64,000 bases of DNA from Dolomitihabitans soli. Its GTDB lineage: Bacteria > Actinomycetota > Actinomycetes > Streptosporangiales > Streptosporangiaceae. The DNA is taken from contig NZ_JAKNTW010000005.1 in NCBI RefSeq assembly GCF_022213955.1, positions 124,001-188,000 of the forward strand. The letters are read 5' to 3'. The position numbers and the translations under genes were made by a program. Every line of letters starts with the position of its first letter. The first letter of the stretch is position 1. Shown here in pieces: positions 1 to 11,100 of the stretch. The notes under the pieces were generated by a model, which did no database searches, was not told where the DNA came from, and saw nothing but the letters and a program-made list of their open reading frames with translations.

Positions 1-564
1 GACACGGTGGCCAGCGAGGCGAGCTGGTCGTCGCTGAGATACCTGCTGGCCGCGCCCGTGCCGCGGAGCAGGCTGCTCCGGCAGAAGCTGATCGTGGCGC
101 TCGGCTACTCGGCCGCGGCCGTGATCTCGCTGCCGCTGATGGCCCTGCTGGCCGGCACCGTGGCCTTCGGCTGGGACGACATCCAGGTGCCGATCACCGG
201 CGAGATCATCCCCGCCGCCGCGGCGCTGCCCAGGTTCGGCATCGTGATCGGCTACGCCCTGGTGAGCCAGCTCGTCGTCGCCTCGGTCGCGTTCCTGCTC
301 TCGACCACGACCGACTCCCCGCTCGGCGCCGTGGGCGGCGCGGTCGGCCTGGTCATCGTCAGCAACATCCTGCAGGCCGTCGAGGCGCTCGGGGTGCTCC
401 GCGAGTTCCTCCCGACGTTCTGGAACTCGGCCTGGCTCGACGCCCTCGCCCCGGAACTCGAGTGGGGCGGGATGCTCAAGGGCGCCTCGGTGTCGGTGAC
501 CTACTCGGTGATCCTGCTGGCGCTGGCGTTCCGCCGCTTCCGCCGCAAGGACATCGTCTCCTGA
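1..564 (+). CDS. ABC-2 type transporter permease, C-terminal part
   Basis: The reading frame is open from the window edge, so the 5' end is missing and 187 codons remain. The visible part has about four hydrophobic spans (roughly residues 35-55, 75-100, 105-125 and 160-180), and the opening segment carries the 'R-Y-L-L-A-x-P-V-x-R' pattern that ABC-2 permeases show between their first two spans. It ends in a basic tail (FRRFRRKDI). In this family the permease pairs with an ATPase encoded just upstream, which would lie outside the window. The stop codon sits inside a 14-bp tandem duplication (558-585). Membrane exporter permease is a family-level call; substrate unknown. Confidence 0.75.
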   Translation, partial: DTVASEASWSSLRYLLAAPVPRSRLLRQKLIVALGYSAAAVISLPLMALLAGTVAFGWDDIQVPITGEIIPAAAALPRFGIVIGYALVSQLVVASVAFLLSTTTDSPLGAVGGAVGLVIVSNILQAVEALGVLREFLPTFWNSAWLDALAPELEWGGMLKGASVSVTYSVILLALAFRRFRRKDIVS

Positions 565-585
565 CCGGCCACTCCTGACCGGCCA
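558..585. repeat. 14-bp tandem duplication spanning a stop codon
   Basis: CTCCTGACCGGCCA occurs twice head to tail. The TGA stop of the upstream permease lies in the first copy, so the second copy carries a redundant stop. One of several cases in this window. Confidence 0.85.
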
Positions 586-709
586 CCGGGCCACCGGTCT
601 CCGGCTCGCTTCGGCGCGTGCCGTTCGCGTGACCCGCCGTACAGTGTGCGCCGGTGACGCCGAACGGTGTCGTGGCCCGCTCAGGCGGCTGCGCCGGGAG
701 GCGGGCCGG

Positions 710-883
710 TCACCAGTGCGGCGGGCGTTCCGCGATCAGCCGTGCGGTGTCGTCGTCAGGCTCACGCCAGCCGCCCCACCCGAGGTCGGTGTCGTCACTC
801 GTCTGATCTTCCAGCACCGGTGGCCCCTCGTCGGAGAGATCCACGGGGCGCAGGTCGTCCGGCCCGTGTGTCACGTCCTCCAT
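710..883 (-). CDS. Small acidic conserved-type protein (57 aa)
   Basis: A 57-codon gene starting ATG at 883, preceded by AAGGGG about 11 bases upstream. The product is very acidic in its middle (several Asp/Glu runs), with a Trp-Gly-Gly-Trp-Arg motif near residue 36-40, an Asp-Asp-Asp cluster and the ending ERPPHW. Small actinobacterial proteins with a 'TDLGWG ... PDDD ... RPPHW' layout are familiar to me as conserved hypotheticals, often near membrane or transport genes; no function is known to me. The frame stays open further upstream, but the internal ATG with its ribosome site fits the short form. It is divergent from the membrane protein at 968 with 84 bases between them. It could also be missed by automatic callers because a longer spurious frame covers it. 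Confidence 0.7.
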   Translation of the reverse strand: MEDVTHGPDDLRPVDLSDEGPPVLEDQTSDDTDLGWGGWREPDDDTARLIAERPPHW

Positions 884-967
884 CGTAGCGCCGCACCCCT
901 TGGCCTGCGCCTCCATCAGGGTCATCCCCGATTGCGCGGCGGGTGGTCGCCCGGCATCATTCGACGC

Positions 968-2116
968 GTGAACGTAGGAGCAACCCTCAGACAAGCCCCC
1001 TCCCGGATCCTGGCGTGGGCCCTTCCCTACTGGACTCGCGGGGAGGCGGGACGCGAGACCCCCACCGAGCTCTTCAGGGTGCTCTACCTCGGTTGGCTGG
1101 TGGCCTTCGCGCTCAAGGTCCTCGGCTCGTCGTGGGACGTGTCGTGGCACTTCAAGTGGCTGCGCGACGACCTTGCGCCCCCCCATCTGATCAACAGCGT
1201 CGGGACCGCCATCGCGGTCGCCCTGACGATCATCCACGGTTACACCGGCTACGGCGCCGACAAGACGGCGCTGCGGCTCATCCAGTGGGGCACCGGCATC
1301 TTCCTGGTCGCCGTCCCGCTCGACCTGATCAACCACGCGGTGAACGGCCTGGACATCACGTCGTGGAGCCCGTCCCACGTCATGCTGTACGGCGGGACCG
1401 CCGTCATGATCGCGGGAGTGACCCGCGGCTGGTTCCTCGGCGCCCCCGAGGGCAGCCGCCGCCACCTGATCCTCGCCGCCTTATTCCTCTTCTCCCTGGA
1501 GAACACCTTCTTCCCCAACCAGCACCAGGAGTACGGCGTGCTGGGGATCGCCGCCTGGGACAGGGGCACCCCCACGGCCGAGCCGATCCTGCTCCAGTTC
1601 GCCGCGGACCAGCTGAACCGGCCGGTCGACCGGGGGATGGTCGTGCAGTTCTCGTTGCCCATGCCCGACTGGCTCTACCCGGTCTACACGGTGGCCGCCT
1701 GCCTGCTGGTGCTCGTCATCGCCCGCATGCTGGTCGGCAGGACGTTCACCGCCACCGCGATCGCCGCGGCCTTCGTCGCCTACCGGTGCGTCATCTGGCC
1801 GCTGCTGACCGTCGCCGACTTCCCGCCCTCCGCCGTGCCGTTCTTCCTCATCGCGGGGGCGCTCTGCATCGATCTGGCGTTCCTGATCCGGGTCTGGGCC
1901 GTCCGGGCCGTCGCCGGGGCGGCGCTGGTGACCGCGGGCACGTACGGGGCGCTGGCCGTACAGGGGGAGGTGCTGGCCGCGCCGCCGGTGGCGGTGGGCT
2001 CGGCGCCCGTCGCCGCGGCGTTGCTCGGGGTGCTGTGGCTGGGCGCGGAGTGGGCGGCCAGGCGGCCGGCCGTTCAGCCCACCGGTGCCCTGCTCAACAC
2101 CACCGCGATGCCGTAG
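968..2116 (+). CDS. Multi-span membrane protein of unknown function
   Basis: 382 residues from a GTG at 968; the frame upstream of this is open but has no coding character, so the GTG just before 'NVGATLRQ' is preferred. About nine or ten hydrophobic spans fill the protein from residue 40 to the end. A conserved-looking stretch near residue 55-75 (SWDVSWHFKWLRDD) and another with His-Ala-Val-Asn near residue 120 lie between spans. I do not recognise the family with certainty; no catalytic motif stands out. Its 3' end overlaps the convergent copD by 43 bases, so the two transcripts must run into each other. Confidence 0.75.
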   Translation: MNVGATLRQAPSRILAWALPYWTRGEAGRETPTELFRVLYLGWLVAFALKVLGSSWDVSWHFKWLRDDLAPPHLINSVGTAIAVALTIIHGYTGYGADKTALRLIQWGTGIFLVAVPLDLINHAVNGLDITSWSPSHVMLYGGTAVMIAGVTRGWFLGAPEGSRRHLILAALFLFSLENTFFPNQHQEYGVLGIAAWDRGTPTAEPILLQFAADQLNRPVDRGMVVQFSLPMPDWLYPVYTVAACLLVLVIARMLVGRTFTATAIAAAFVAYRCVIWPLLTVADFPPSAVPFFLIAGALCIDLAFLIRVWAVRAVAGAALVTAGTYGALAVQGEVLAAPPVAVGSAPVAAALLGVLWLGAEWAARRPAVQPTGALLNTTAMP

Positions 2117-3147
2117 GCCACACCCATCACGGTCAGTTCCACGGCCACCCAGCCGACCAGGGCCGTCGCCTGCTGCCGTTCGATCCGCGGCAGCAGGCGG
2201 TAGCGGATGTGCGCGGCGAGCGGGATCAGCACCGCCACGCAGGCCACCTTGGCCACCCCCAGCAGGCCGTACGAGCTGGTGAGGATCGCGCCCGGCAGTT
2301 CCACGCCGGGGGTGAGGGCCAGCGTCGCCAGCCCGGTGATCACGCCTGACGCCGAGACGAGCAGCAGGCAGACGGTGGCCAGTCTGGAGAACCTCGGCAG
2401 CACCTCGGCCAGCAGGTCACGCCGGCGGGCGAGGTACAGCACGGTCACGGCGAGCCCGCCGGTCCAGGCCGCCGCGCCCATCACGTGCAGCTCCATCGAG
2501 ATCATGATCGGGTCGTGCCAGACCGAGTCGACCGCGTGGCCGGTCACCGGGATCGGCAGCAGCCCGAACAGCGCGACCACGATCCGCAGCTCGGCCGGCA
2601 CCTTCTCGCCGAACCGCACCGCCAGCAACCCCACCGCCGCGTACGCCAGGGCGCACGCTCCGCTGATCACGAGTCCCTGGCCCGCGCCGACGTCGTTGAC
2701 GTAGCTCGCGATCGACCCCGGCGTCGGGAACGCGCCCGGATTCAGCTCGGCCGCGTGGAACACGACCGCGGTGAACGCGCACACCGCCCAGATCCACGCC
2801 GCCGTCACCGCGACGGGCCTGACCCGGCGCATGACGGGCTCGGTCCGGTCGGGGTCGCGCCAGCCGAGGAGCTTGGGCAGCAGGCTCAGGCCGACCACCG
2901 CCAGCGCGGCGAGGTCGAGCAGCACCCGCACCACCGGCAGGCCGTACTCCACGACCGGCCCCGGCAGCATGATCGCCGGCACCGCCTCCGCCGCCGTCAG
3001 CGACGTTCCCGCGAGCGCGGCCAGCACCGCCGCCGTCACCATCGGCCCGGCGAGCACCGTCCACCGCCATACGGGTGCGCCGGTGGACGGTGGACTGCCG
3101 GCGGGCGGGGACGCGGAAGGGCCGGGGCTGGTCTCTGTCAGGGACAT
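2074..3147 (-). CDS. copD: CopD-family copper resistance membrane protein
   Basis: 357 residues with about nine membrane spans. The span arrangement and His-containing patches near residues 131 (FHAAEL), 204-212 (GHAVDSVWHDP) and 220 (MELHVMG) are those of the CopD/PcoD family, which works with CopC in periplasmic or extracytoplasmic copper handling and uptake. It lies 11 bases after copC on the same strand, so the two are co-transcribed. The N-terminal 25 residues are Pro/Ser rich and precede the first span. The 3' end overlaps the convergent membrane protein gene. Family call is firm; direction of copper movement is not shown by sequence. Confidence 0.88.
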   Translation of the reverse strand: MSLTETSPGPSASPPAGSPPSTGAPVWRWTVLAGPMVTAAVLAALAGTSLTAAEAVPAIMLPGPVVEYGLPVVRVLLDLAALAVVGLSLLPKLLGWRDPDRTEPVMRRVRPVAVTAAWIWAVCAFTAVVFHAAELNPGAFPTPGSIASYVNDVGAGQGLVISGACALAYAAVGLLAVRFGEKVPAELRIVVALFGLLPIPVTGHAVDSVWHDPIMISMELHVMGAAAWTGGLAVTVLYLARRRDLLAEVLPRFSRLATVCLLLVSASGVITGLATLALTPGVELPGAILTSSYGLLGVAKVACVAVLIPLAAHIRYRLLPRIERQQATALVGWVAVELTVMGVAYGIAVVLSRAPVG

Positions 3148-3158
3148 GGGAGCGGCGC

Positions 3159-3782
3159 CTACTTGTCTGAGGGCTTGTCAGAGGGCTTGTCAGAGAGCTG
3201 GGTGGAGTCGCGGGGGGCGCTTCTGCGCATGGCCACGACGGTGGCGCCGCCGAGCAGCACGAGGGCTCCGGCGATCCAGACGACCGCCATGCCGGCGCCG
3301 CCGTTCTGCGCCGCCTCGGTCGCCTGCGCGCTCAGCTCGCCGCCGTCGGCCTGCCGGGACTGGAGGGTCGCGGTGGCGGCCGGTTCGTCGACGGGTACGG
3401 TGACCGCGTCGCCGCCCTCGGAGGCGTCGAGCGTGAAAGTGATCTTTCCGGTGACCGGGTGGCCGTCCGACGACAGGATCCGGTAGCCGATCACGTAGGA
3501 GCCCGCTGGACCGGGAGCCTTCAGCTCGGCGGTCACCTTGACGCCCGACGTAGACGGCTTGCCCTGGTCGAACCGCACTCCGCCCGGCCCCGTCACGGTC
3601 ACCTGCGAGAAGCCCCGCCGGGCCGGCTGGTCGAATTCGAGGGTGACCTTCGAGGGCCACCGGGACAGCTTCGCGTTCTTCTCGGGATCGCTGCCGACCA
3701 GTACGTTGTGGGCCTGCGCGGGGGCCGCCACCGTCGTGAGCGCGGCGCAGGCGAGCAGCAGGACCGTCAGTAGCCGCCTCAA
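3159..3782 (-). CDS. copC: CopC-domain copper-binding exported protein
   Basis: Start is TTG at 3782, preceded by GGAAGGA with a 6-base spacer; the frame extends 16 codons upstream but without a ribosome site. The 207-residue product has a signal peptide (about residues 1-24, ending PAQA), then a mature N-terminal His (HNVLVGSDP) and a CopC beta-sandwich with the closing motif SSDGHPVTGKITFTL. In CopC proteins the N-terminal His and the later His/Asp bind Cu(II). A linker and one C-terminal membrane span (about 165-187) anchor it, followed by a basic then SDKP-repeat tail. The tail comes from a 12-bp tandem triplication that ends at the stop codon (3162-3197). Transcribed with copD. Confidence 0.9.
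   Translation of the reverse strand: MRRLLTVLLLACAALTTVAAPAQAHNVLVGSDPEKNAKLSRWPSKVTLEFDQPARRGFSQVTVTGPGGVRFDQGKPSTSGVKVTAELKAPGPAGSYVIGYRILSSDGHPVTGKITFTLDASEGGDAVTVPVDEPAATATLQSRQADGGELSAQATEAAQNGGAGMAVVWIAGALVLLGGATVVAMRRSAPRDSTQLSDKPSDKPSDK
3162..3197 (-). repeat. 12-bp triplication at the copC stop codon
   Basis: Three near-identical 12-base units (CTTGTCTGAGGG, CTTGTCAGAGGG, CTTGTCAGAGAG on the + strand) encode the SDKP/SDKP/SDK tail of CopC and abut the stop codon at 3159-3161. Confidence 0.85.
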
Positions 3783-4144
3783 CGAGATTCCTTCCAGCGG
3801 GACACATCCGTCACTCAGCCATGGTCCCACCAGTCAGCCGCGGCCCTCCCCTGGACATGGCCCGGGACATGTCCATGGGACGGCGGCCGGTCCCGCGGGG
3901 CGCTCGCTCCGTCCGGCTCGCGTGCCGTACGGACGAGGGAAGTCGTGTGGCACCGGATGCTCGCCGGTATTAAGTCTGACATCTAATAACGTGTGAAGAG
4001 CGTGCATAATTCATTACCGTCAGCTATGAAGACGCTTTAAGAATGAGACTCGGTGTGAGGCCATCCACCCCGAGTGGAACAGGAGCAAACCCCTCTGCGA
4101 GGAGTGACACGCCGGTAGCGATTGGTAGTGGGAGGCTGCCTGCC
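3783..4144. other. Intergenic region between copC and the EamA transporter
   Basis: 362 bases between divergent genes. It holds the inverted repeat at 3852-3875 and a markedly AT-rich patch at about 3968-4038 that must contain promoters; no clean -35/-10 pair could be assigned. The EamA frame stays open for 34 codons into this region (from 4043), but that part is not membrane-protein-like and is treated as leader. Confidence 0.6.
3852..3875. promoter_or_regulatory. 8-bp inverted repeat upstream of copC
   Basis: TGGACATG, an 8-base spacer, then CATGTCCA: perfect arms, about 70 bases upstream of the copC start. The size and place fit an operator for a dimeric regulator of copCD. It does not look like a standard CsoR box, so the regulator is not named. 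Confidence 0.4.
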
Positions 4145-5797
<1,653 letters not shown>

Positions 5798-5850
5798 CGG
5801 CGCCCGAACCGGGGGATCGATGAGAGGAGTGGGGGAGCGCCGGTTCGGCG

Positions 5851-7233
5851 TCAGCGGGTCGCGCTGTGGCGGGGGACGATGTTCTCGCAGTGCGCGAGCG
5901 GGAAGCGGGCGACCAGCTTGGCGCCGTGGGGGGAGTCCTCCACCGTGAGGGTGCCGCCGTGTTCCTTGGCGATCTCCCTGGCGATCGGGAGTCCCAGGCC
6001 GGTGCCGCCGGCGTCCTTGCTGCGGGCCGCGTCGAGGCGGGTGAAGCGCTGGAAGACCTCCTCACGCTTCTCGGGCGGGATTCCCGTGCCGTCGTCGACG
6101 ACCTCCACCACCGCCATGCCGGCCTCCGGGCGGACCGTCACGGCGACGTGCCGGCTCGCGTGCCGTTCGGCGTTGTCCACCAGGTTGGTCAACAGCCGCG
6201 CGAGCCGTAGCTGGTCGCCCGTCACCTTCACGCCGGGGGTCAGTCTCCTGGTGATCGGCACCCGGCGGGGGCGGCGGTCCAGTTCGCTGCGTATCAGCTC
6301 GGTCAGGTCGAGCCGCTCGCGCAGGGCGGGCGCGCCCGCGTCCAGTCTGGCCAGCATCAGCAGGTCGCTGACCAGCGCCTCCAGGCGTTCGAGGCTGCCG
6401 AGCAGGGCGACGGACACCTCGGGCCAGTTGGTCTCGCGGGGGTGCAGCAGCGCCGCCTCCACCTGGGCGCGCATCGCGGTGAGCGGGCTGCGCAGGTCGT
6501 GTGAGGCGTCGGAGGCGAAGCGGCGCTGACGTTCGACGAGGGACTGCAGCCGGTCCAGCGTCTGGTTCACCGTCTCGGCGAGCCGCCGGATCTCGTCCTT
6601 GTACTGCGGGATCGGGACCCGGCGGCCGATGTCGGTGGCCTTGATCTCGGCCAGTTCCGAGCGGATGGCGTCCACGGGCGCCAGGGTCCTGCTGACGGTG
6701 CGGTAGGTGCCCGCGGCGGTCACCCCGACCAGCAGGAGCGATCCTCCGAGGAGCACGAGGATCAGCGCCGGGCTGACGTACCACTCGACATGGGGGCTGG
6801 CGGCGTAGACGATGTAGTCGCCGTTCGGCTGGTAGACGCGGGTGCCCACGATGATCAGGCACTCGCCGGGCGGGAAGGCGGGGGAGTCGCAGACCACCCG
6901 GTCGGTTCGCACGCGATCCTCGCTCCCGGCGAACCGTGCCATCGGGGGCTTGCCCCTCATCGGGGGCGTGATTGCGACGATCTTCCCCTGCGGGTTCAGG
7001 ACCTGGATGTACGGCACGTTCTCCACCGGGAGATCCGGCCGCAACTGGTCGCGCTGCACCAGGTGAGTGACCCTGAGCGTCGCCTTGACGGTCTGCTCGC
7101 GCCGGTGCTGGGCCACGAGGTCGCGTAGCCCGATCAGTACAAGAACGGAGCAGAGCAGGCAGATCAGGGCCATCGCGGCGCTGGCGATCAACGTCATGCG
7201 CTTTCTGACCGACCAGTCATGCCTCCGGCTCAC
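5851..7233 (-). CDS. HAMP-domain sensor histidine kinase (orphan)
   Basis: GTG at 7233 follows a GGGGGG run and is preferred over a TTG five codons earlier. The 460-residue protein has two membrane spans (about 12-34 and 155-177) around an extracytoplasmic sensor region, a HAMP segment (about 178-230), then DHp and ATPase domains. The phosphorylated His is about residue 245 in SDASHDLRSPLTAMRAQ; the N box reads NLVDNAERHA, G1 DDGTGIP and G2 GGTGLGLPIA, so all catalytic boxes are present. No response regulator lies beside it: upstream is a divergent HAD gene and downstream the convergent EamA gene. It therefore acts with a distant partner. Signal sensed unknown. Confidence 0.9.
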   Translation of the reverse strand: MSRRHDWSVRKRMTLIASAAMALICLLCSVLVLIGLRDLVAQHRREQTVKATLRVTHLVQRDQLRPDLPVENVPYIQVLNPQGKIVAITPPMRGKPPMARFAGSEDRVRTDRVVCDSPAFPPGECLIIVGTRVYQPNGDYIVYAASPHVEWYVSPALILVLLGGSLLLVGVTAAGTYRTVSRTLAPVDAIRSELAEIKATDIGRRVPIPQYKDEIRRLAETVNQTLDRLQSLVERQRRFASDASHDLRSPLTAMRAQVEAALLHPRETNWPEVSVALLGSLERLEALVSDLLMLARLDAGAPALRERLDLTELIRSELDRRPRRVPITRRLTPGVKVTGDQLRLARLLTNLVDNAERHASRHVAVTVRPEAGMAVVEVVDDGTGIPPEKREEVFQRFTRLDAARSKDAGGTGLGLPIAREIAKEHGGTLTVEDSPHGAKLVARFPLAHCENIVPRHSATR

Positions 7234-7327
7234 CCGACCCCCCGGCAATCAAATGATCACACTAGGCATATGTTGCTCGGAGTCGTGGAGATTCATCCCC
7301 AAGGCAGGCTAAAAATAGCTTTCTATG

Positions 7328-7363
7328 ATGCAAACGGCGTTATATGCATGATTAAGGCGTTAT
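7328..7363. promoter_or_regulatory. AT-rich divergent promoter region with repeated GGCGTTAT
   Basis: Between the kinase and HAD genes the octamer GGCGTTAT occurs twice, 22 bases apart, in a patch much richer in AT than its surroundings. Likely promoter or operator DNA; strand and regulator not assignable. Confidence 0.3.
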
Positions 7364-7434
7364 GACCGGTATCGCATCCCGGGGCCTGGACACCCACCTG
7401 ACGTCCGGACGGCCGGGCACGTGACAATGGGACG

Positions 7435-8124
7435 GTGAGTGACTTCGCCTATCGCGAGCCGGTGGCTCCGGCGTTCCTGTTCGACCTCGACGGCACCCTG
7501 ATCGACAGCGTCTATCAGCACGTGATCGCCTGGCGTTCGGCGCTGGAGGGGCTCGGCATCGACCTGTCGGTGTGGCGGATCCACCGGCGGATCGGGATGA
7601 GCGGCGGGCTGTTCGTCTCCGCGCTGCTGCGGGAGACCGGTCTTTCCCTGACCCAGGAGCAGATAGACGACCTGCAGCGGGCGCACGCCGCGGCCTACAC
7701 GGAGCAGATCGACACCGTGGGCCCGCTGCCCGGCGCCGTCGACCTGCTCGCGGAGCTGACCGAGCGTGCGATCCCGTGGGCGATCGCCACCAGCGGATAC
7801 GCCATGACCGCGCGCCCCGCGCTGAACATGCTGGGACTCCCCGAGGACACCCCGATGGTCACCCGCGACCGGGTACGGCACGCGAAACCCGACCCCGACC
7901 TCTTCCTGGCCGGTGCCGCCCTGCTGGACATCGACCCGCGGTCCGCCATGGTGGTCGGCGACAGCGTGTGGGACCTGCTGGCCGCGCGCAGGGCGGGCGC
8001 GCTGGGCATCGGGCTCCTCTCCGGCGGCTACGGGCGCGACGAGCTGGAACGCTCGTCCGCCTTCCGCGTCTACGCGGACCCCGCCGAAATGCTCAGCCGC
8101 CTCGACGAACTGGGCGTCCGGTAG
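7435..8124 (+). CDS. HAD-superfamily phosphatase
   Basis: 229 residues from a GTG. Motif I is FDLDGTLIDS (nucleophile and acid Asp, about residues 15-17), motif II includes the ATSG stretch near residue 121, motif III Lys is in HAKPDPD, and motif IV is VVGDSVWDLLAA. The helical cap between motifs I and II resembles beta-phosphoglucomutase / phosphoglycolate phosphatase type (subfamily IA). These soluble enzymes hydrolyse small phosphorylated metabolites or isomerise sugar phosphates; the sequence does not tell which. It stands alone, divergent from the sensor kinase and convergent with the subtilase. Confidence 0.88.
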   Translation: MSDFAYREPVAPAFLFDLDGTLIDSVYQHVIAWRSALEGLGIDLSVWRIHRRIGMSGGLFVSALLRETGLSLTQEQIDDLQRAHAAAYTEQIDTVGPLPGAVDLLAELTERAIPWAIATSGYAMTARPALNMLGLPEDTPMVTRDRVRHAKPDPDLFLAGAALLDIDPRSAMVVGDSVWDLLAARRAGALGIGLLSGGYGRDELERSSAFRVYADPAEMLSRLDELGVR

Positions 8125-8163
8125 GACGGCCACGGGGTCCCGTGCCCCGTGGCCGTCATCCGG

Positions 8164-11100
8164 CTATCTCAGCGCGTACGCCCGCTTGACGGTCTGCGTC
8201 GTCGAACCGCCCTTCTTGTCCGAGGCATGCACCCGGAGCGACACGTAGCCACTGGTGGCACCCAGCGGCGGGTGGTCCACGGTGACCCGGTAGCCGTCGT
8301 GGCCGTGCTTCCACACCCGCCGGGCGTCCCGCCAGGTGGCTCCGTCGTCGACGGAGTACTCCACCTCGACCTCGCGCACGTCGGGCGCGCGGCGGATCGA
8401 CGAGTGCGCGCCGGCCCGCAGGCCGAAGGTGAACGCGCGCCCGGCCGGGGCCCGGTTGAGCAGGTCGAGCGGCACGTCGTAGGTCACCTGGATCGCCGGC
8501 TGGAACGAGCAGGCGGGGCCGAAGGTGCAGGAGTACCCGCCGGGCGTGCCGGTCGGCGGCGTGGAGGTGAACCGCGAACTGGTGGTCACCTGCTCCGACA
8601 GCTTTCGGTCAGAGGTGTCCACGGCGTCGAGCCGGTAGGCGGCGGAGCCGTCCGGGACGATGAACGAGCGGGGACGCCGCCCCTGCGGAGTGATCACCGC
8701 GTCGCCGGCGGTCAACCGGGGATCGGCTTTCAGCGGGCTCAGGCGGCTGTAGTGCCGGGGATCGGAGTCCAGCCAGTACTCGGCCGGGACGAACCGGTCG
8801 CCGTCCCGGCACAGCACGCACGGCACCTGGGCCGGATAGCCGTCCGGCACGTCCGCGGCACCGGGCACCAGGGGCGCCTTGAACCAGCTCTCGTCCAGCC
8901 GGGCGCGGGAACGCGGGAACCGGTCGTGCGCGAAGAGGTCCAGGCCCTGGCTGCTGATCTCGCGCGACCAGACCACCTCGCCGGACGCCGGGCCGAAGTA
9001 CTCGGTCCTGGAGAGCGGCAGCTTCATCGCTTCGCCGTACGACAGGCTGGTGGACGCGTCGCCCGCGGTGGACTGGCCGAACTCCCAGCCGCTGGTCTCC
9101 GGCTGGTCGGCGTGGTAGTCGGACTCGATGCGGATGAGCTCGCGGTTGTCGAGGCGTTCCGGCTTGGCCGGCACCCGGCCGCGTTCCTCGAAGCGCAGCC
9201 GGTAGACGGTCTCGCGCCCGGTGTACGGCTCCAGCTTGATGGACAGGCCGTTGCCGGACTCCACGGCGGCGCGCAACGCGCGTCCCTCGGTCACGTTCAG
9301 GCCGAGCCGGTGGGTGGTGTAAGCCCCGCCGGGAACGCGCGGCCCGGCCCCGTCCACGTCGAAGTAGCCGACGAAACCGGCCGCGCCCCGCTGCCCGGCG
9401 AATCTGGCCGCGGTATCCATCTGCTTCGCCGCGTCCAGGTACGGCGAGGCGCCGGAACCGACGGGGACACCGGTCAGCACCAGCTGGCCCGTCACGTCGA
9501 GGTTCTCGAAGTCCTCGGCCCGGCCCTGACCGGCCCACACGACCGGATACGACACCGGGCCGGTCAGCATCTTGCTCATCGACACGCGGTCGTAGGTCGG
9601 GTGCAGGTCCAGCCGGCCCGCCGTGGCACGATCCAGTACGGCCCGCTCCAGGCTCCACTGGTGGGAGAGCCGCATCTTGCCCGACTTCACCTTGGAGACG
9701 GGCGTGATGAAGAGATCGTGGTCGGCCCCTCCGTCGGACGTGCCGCCGTAGACCATCACGGGGGAGGGCCTGTCGGTGAACGTCCGGGTGTAGCGCACGT
9801 GGCCGCTGCCGTCGGTGGCCTGCGGGGTGATCGGGCGCAGGGGCACGGTCTCGCGGGCGTCCAGGGCGACCTTCTGGTCCTTGTCCAGGGACACCTCCTT
9901 GATCACCCAGCTGTTGCGGGTCCGGGGGTAGTACTCGCTGGCGATGCCGACGATCTCCCAGTCGCCGCCGGGCAGGTAGAGCTCGCCGTCGCCGGAGAGG
10001 TCGAGCCGGAAGGAGTACCAGGCGTAGGGGTTGAAGGGATCCTCGGGGCTGTTCGTCCGCTTCATCGGGATCGCGTAGACGAGCGGGCCGAACTGGGAAC
10101 TGGTGTAGAACTCCTTGGTTCCGTAAGAGTTGGTCATGGAGAACGAGAGCCGGTGCGTGTCCGGGCCGGTGTAGTAGCTGAACGGGGTGGTGAGCCGGAC
10201 GTCGCCGCCGCTCGCGGTGACCCACCCGCCGTACGCGCCGGTCCTGGCGGCGGCGGGATCGACCCTGAGGTCGACGGTGGCGGTCCCGCCCGCCGGCACG
10301 GTGACGGTCTGGGAGCCGAGACCGATCGCCTCGGCGGGGGCGGCGGCGCCGCTCCAGCCACGGGTGTGCAGCGCGACGTCCAGCGTGACCGCCTCGCCGC
10401 CCGTGTTGCGGTAGGTGACCTGCCTGGTGACCGGTCCCTTGGCCGGATCGAGGAGACGGAAGTCGACGACCGAGGTCGCGAACACCGTCTGGGTCACCGC
10501 ACGGCCCGCGTCGAGACGACCGGAGCCCTGCTCGAACCAGTTGTGCGCCTCGTTCCGTTCGGCCGTCGAGGTCAGCGCCTCGCGCAGTTCCCCCGCCCGC
10601 CAGTCCGGGTGCTGCTGGGCCAGGAGGGCGGCGGCCCCGCTGACGTGCGGGGTGGCCATCGAGGTGCCGCTGTTGGCGGTGTACCTGTCGTTGCCGGGGA
10701 TCGGCTTGGCGGCCGAGTCGGCGGAGCGGGCGGCGACGATGTCGACACCCGGGGCGACGATGTTGGGCTTGACCGCCGCGTCGTCGAGCCGGGGCCCGCG
10801 GCTGGAGAACTCGGCGAGGGTGGTGCCGGTGGTCTTGTCCACCGCGCCGACCGCCAGGGCCTGGTCGGCCGCCGCGGGGATGCCCACGGTGAGCGGGTCG
10901 GACTCGTTGCCCGCCGCGACGACGAACAGCGTGCCGTGCTGCTCGGTGAGGCGGTCGACCGCCTGGCTCATCGGGTCGGTGCCGTCGCCGCAGCAGGAGC
11001 CGAGGCTCAGGTTGACCACGTCGGCGCCCTGCTCGGCGGCCCATTCCATGCCGGCGATGGCCCAGGACCAGTCGCCGTTCCCCGCGTCGTTCAGCACCTT

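Noticed and set aside
629-967. N-terminal extension of the membrane protein at 968
   Set aside because: No ribosome site, Arg/Pro-rich, and it overlaps the better-supported small - strand gene.
4043-4144. Longer N-terminus for the EamA transporter
   Set aside because: The 34 extra residues are polar, and the ATG at 4145 has a good ribosome site immediately before span 1.
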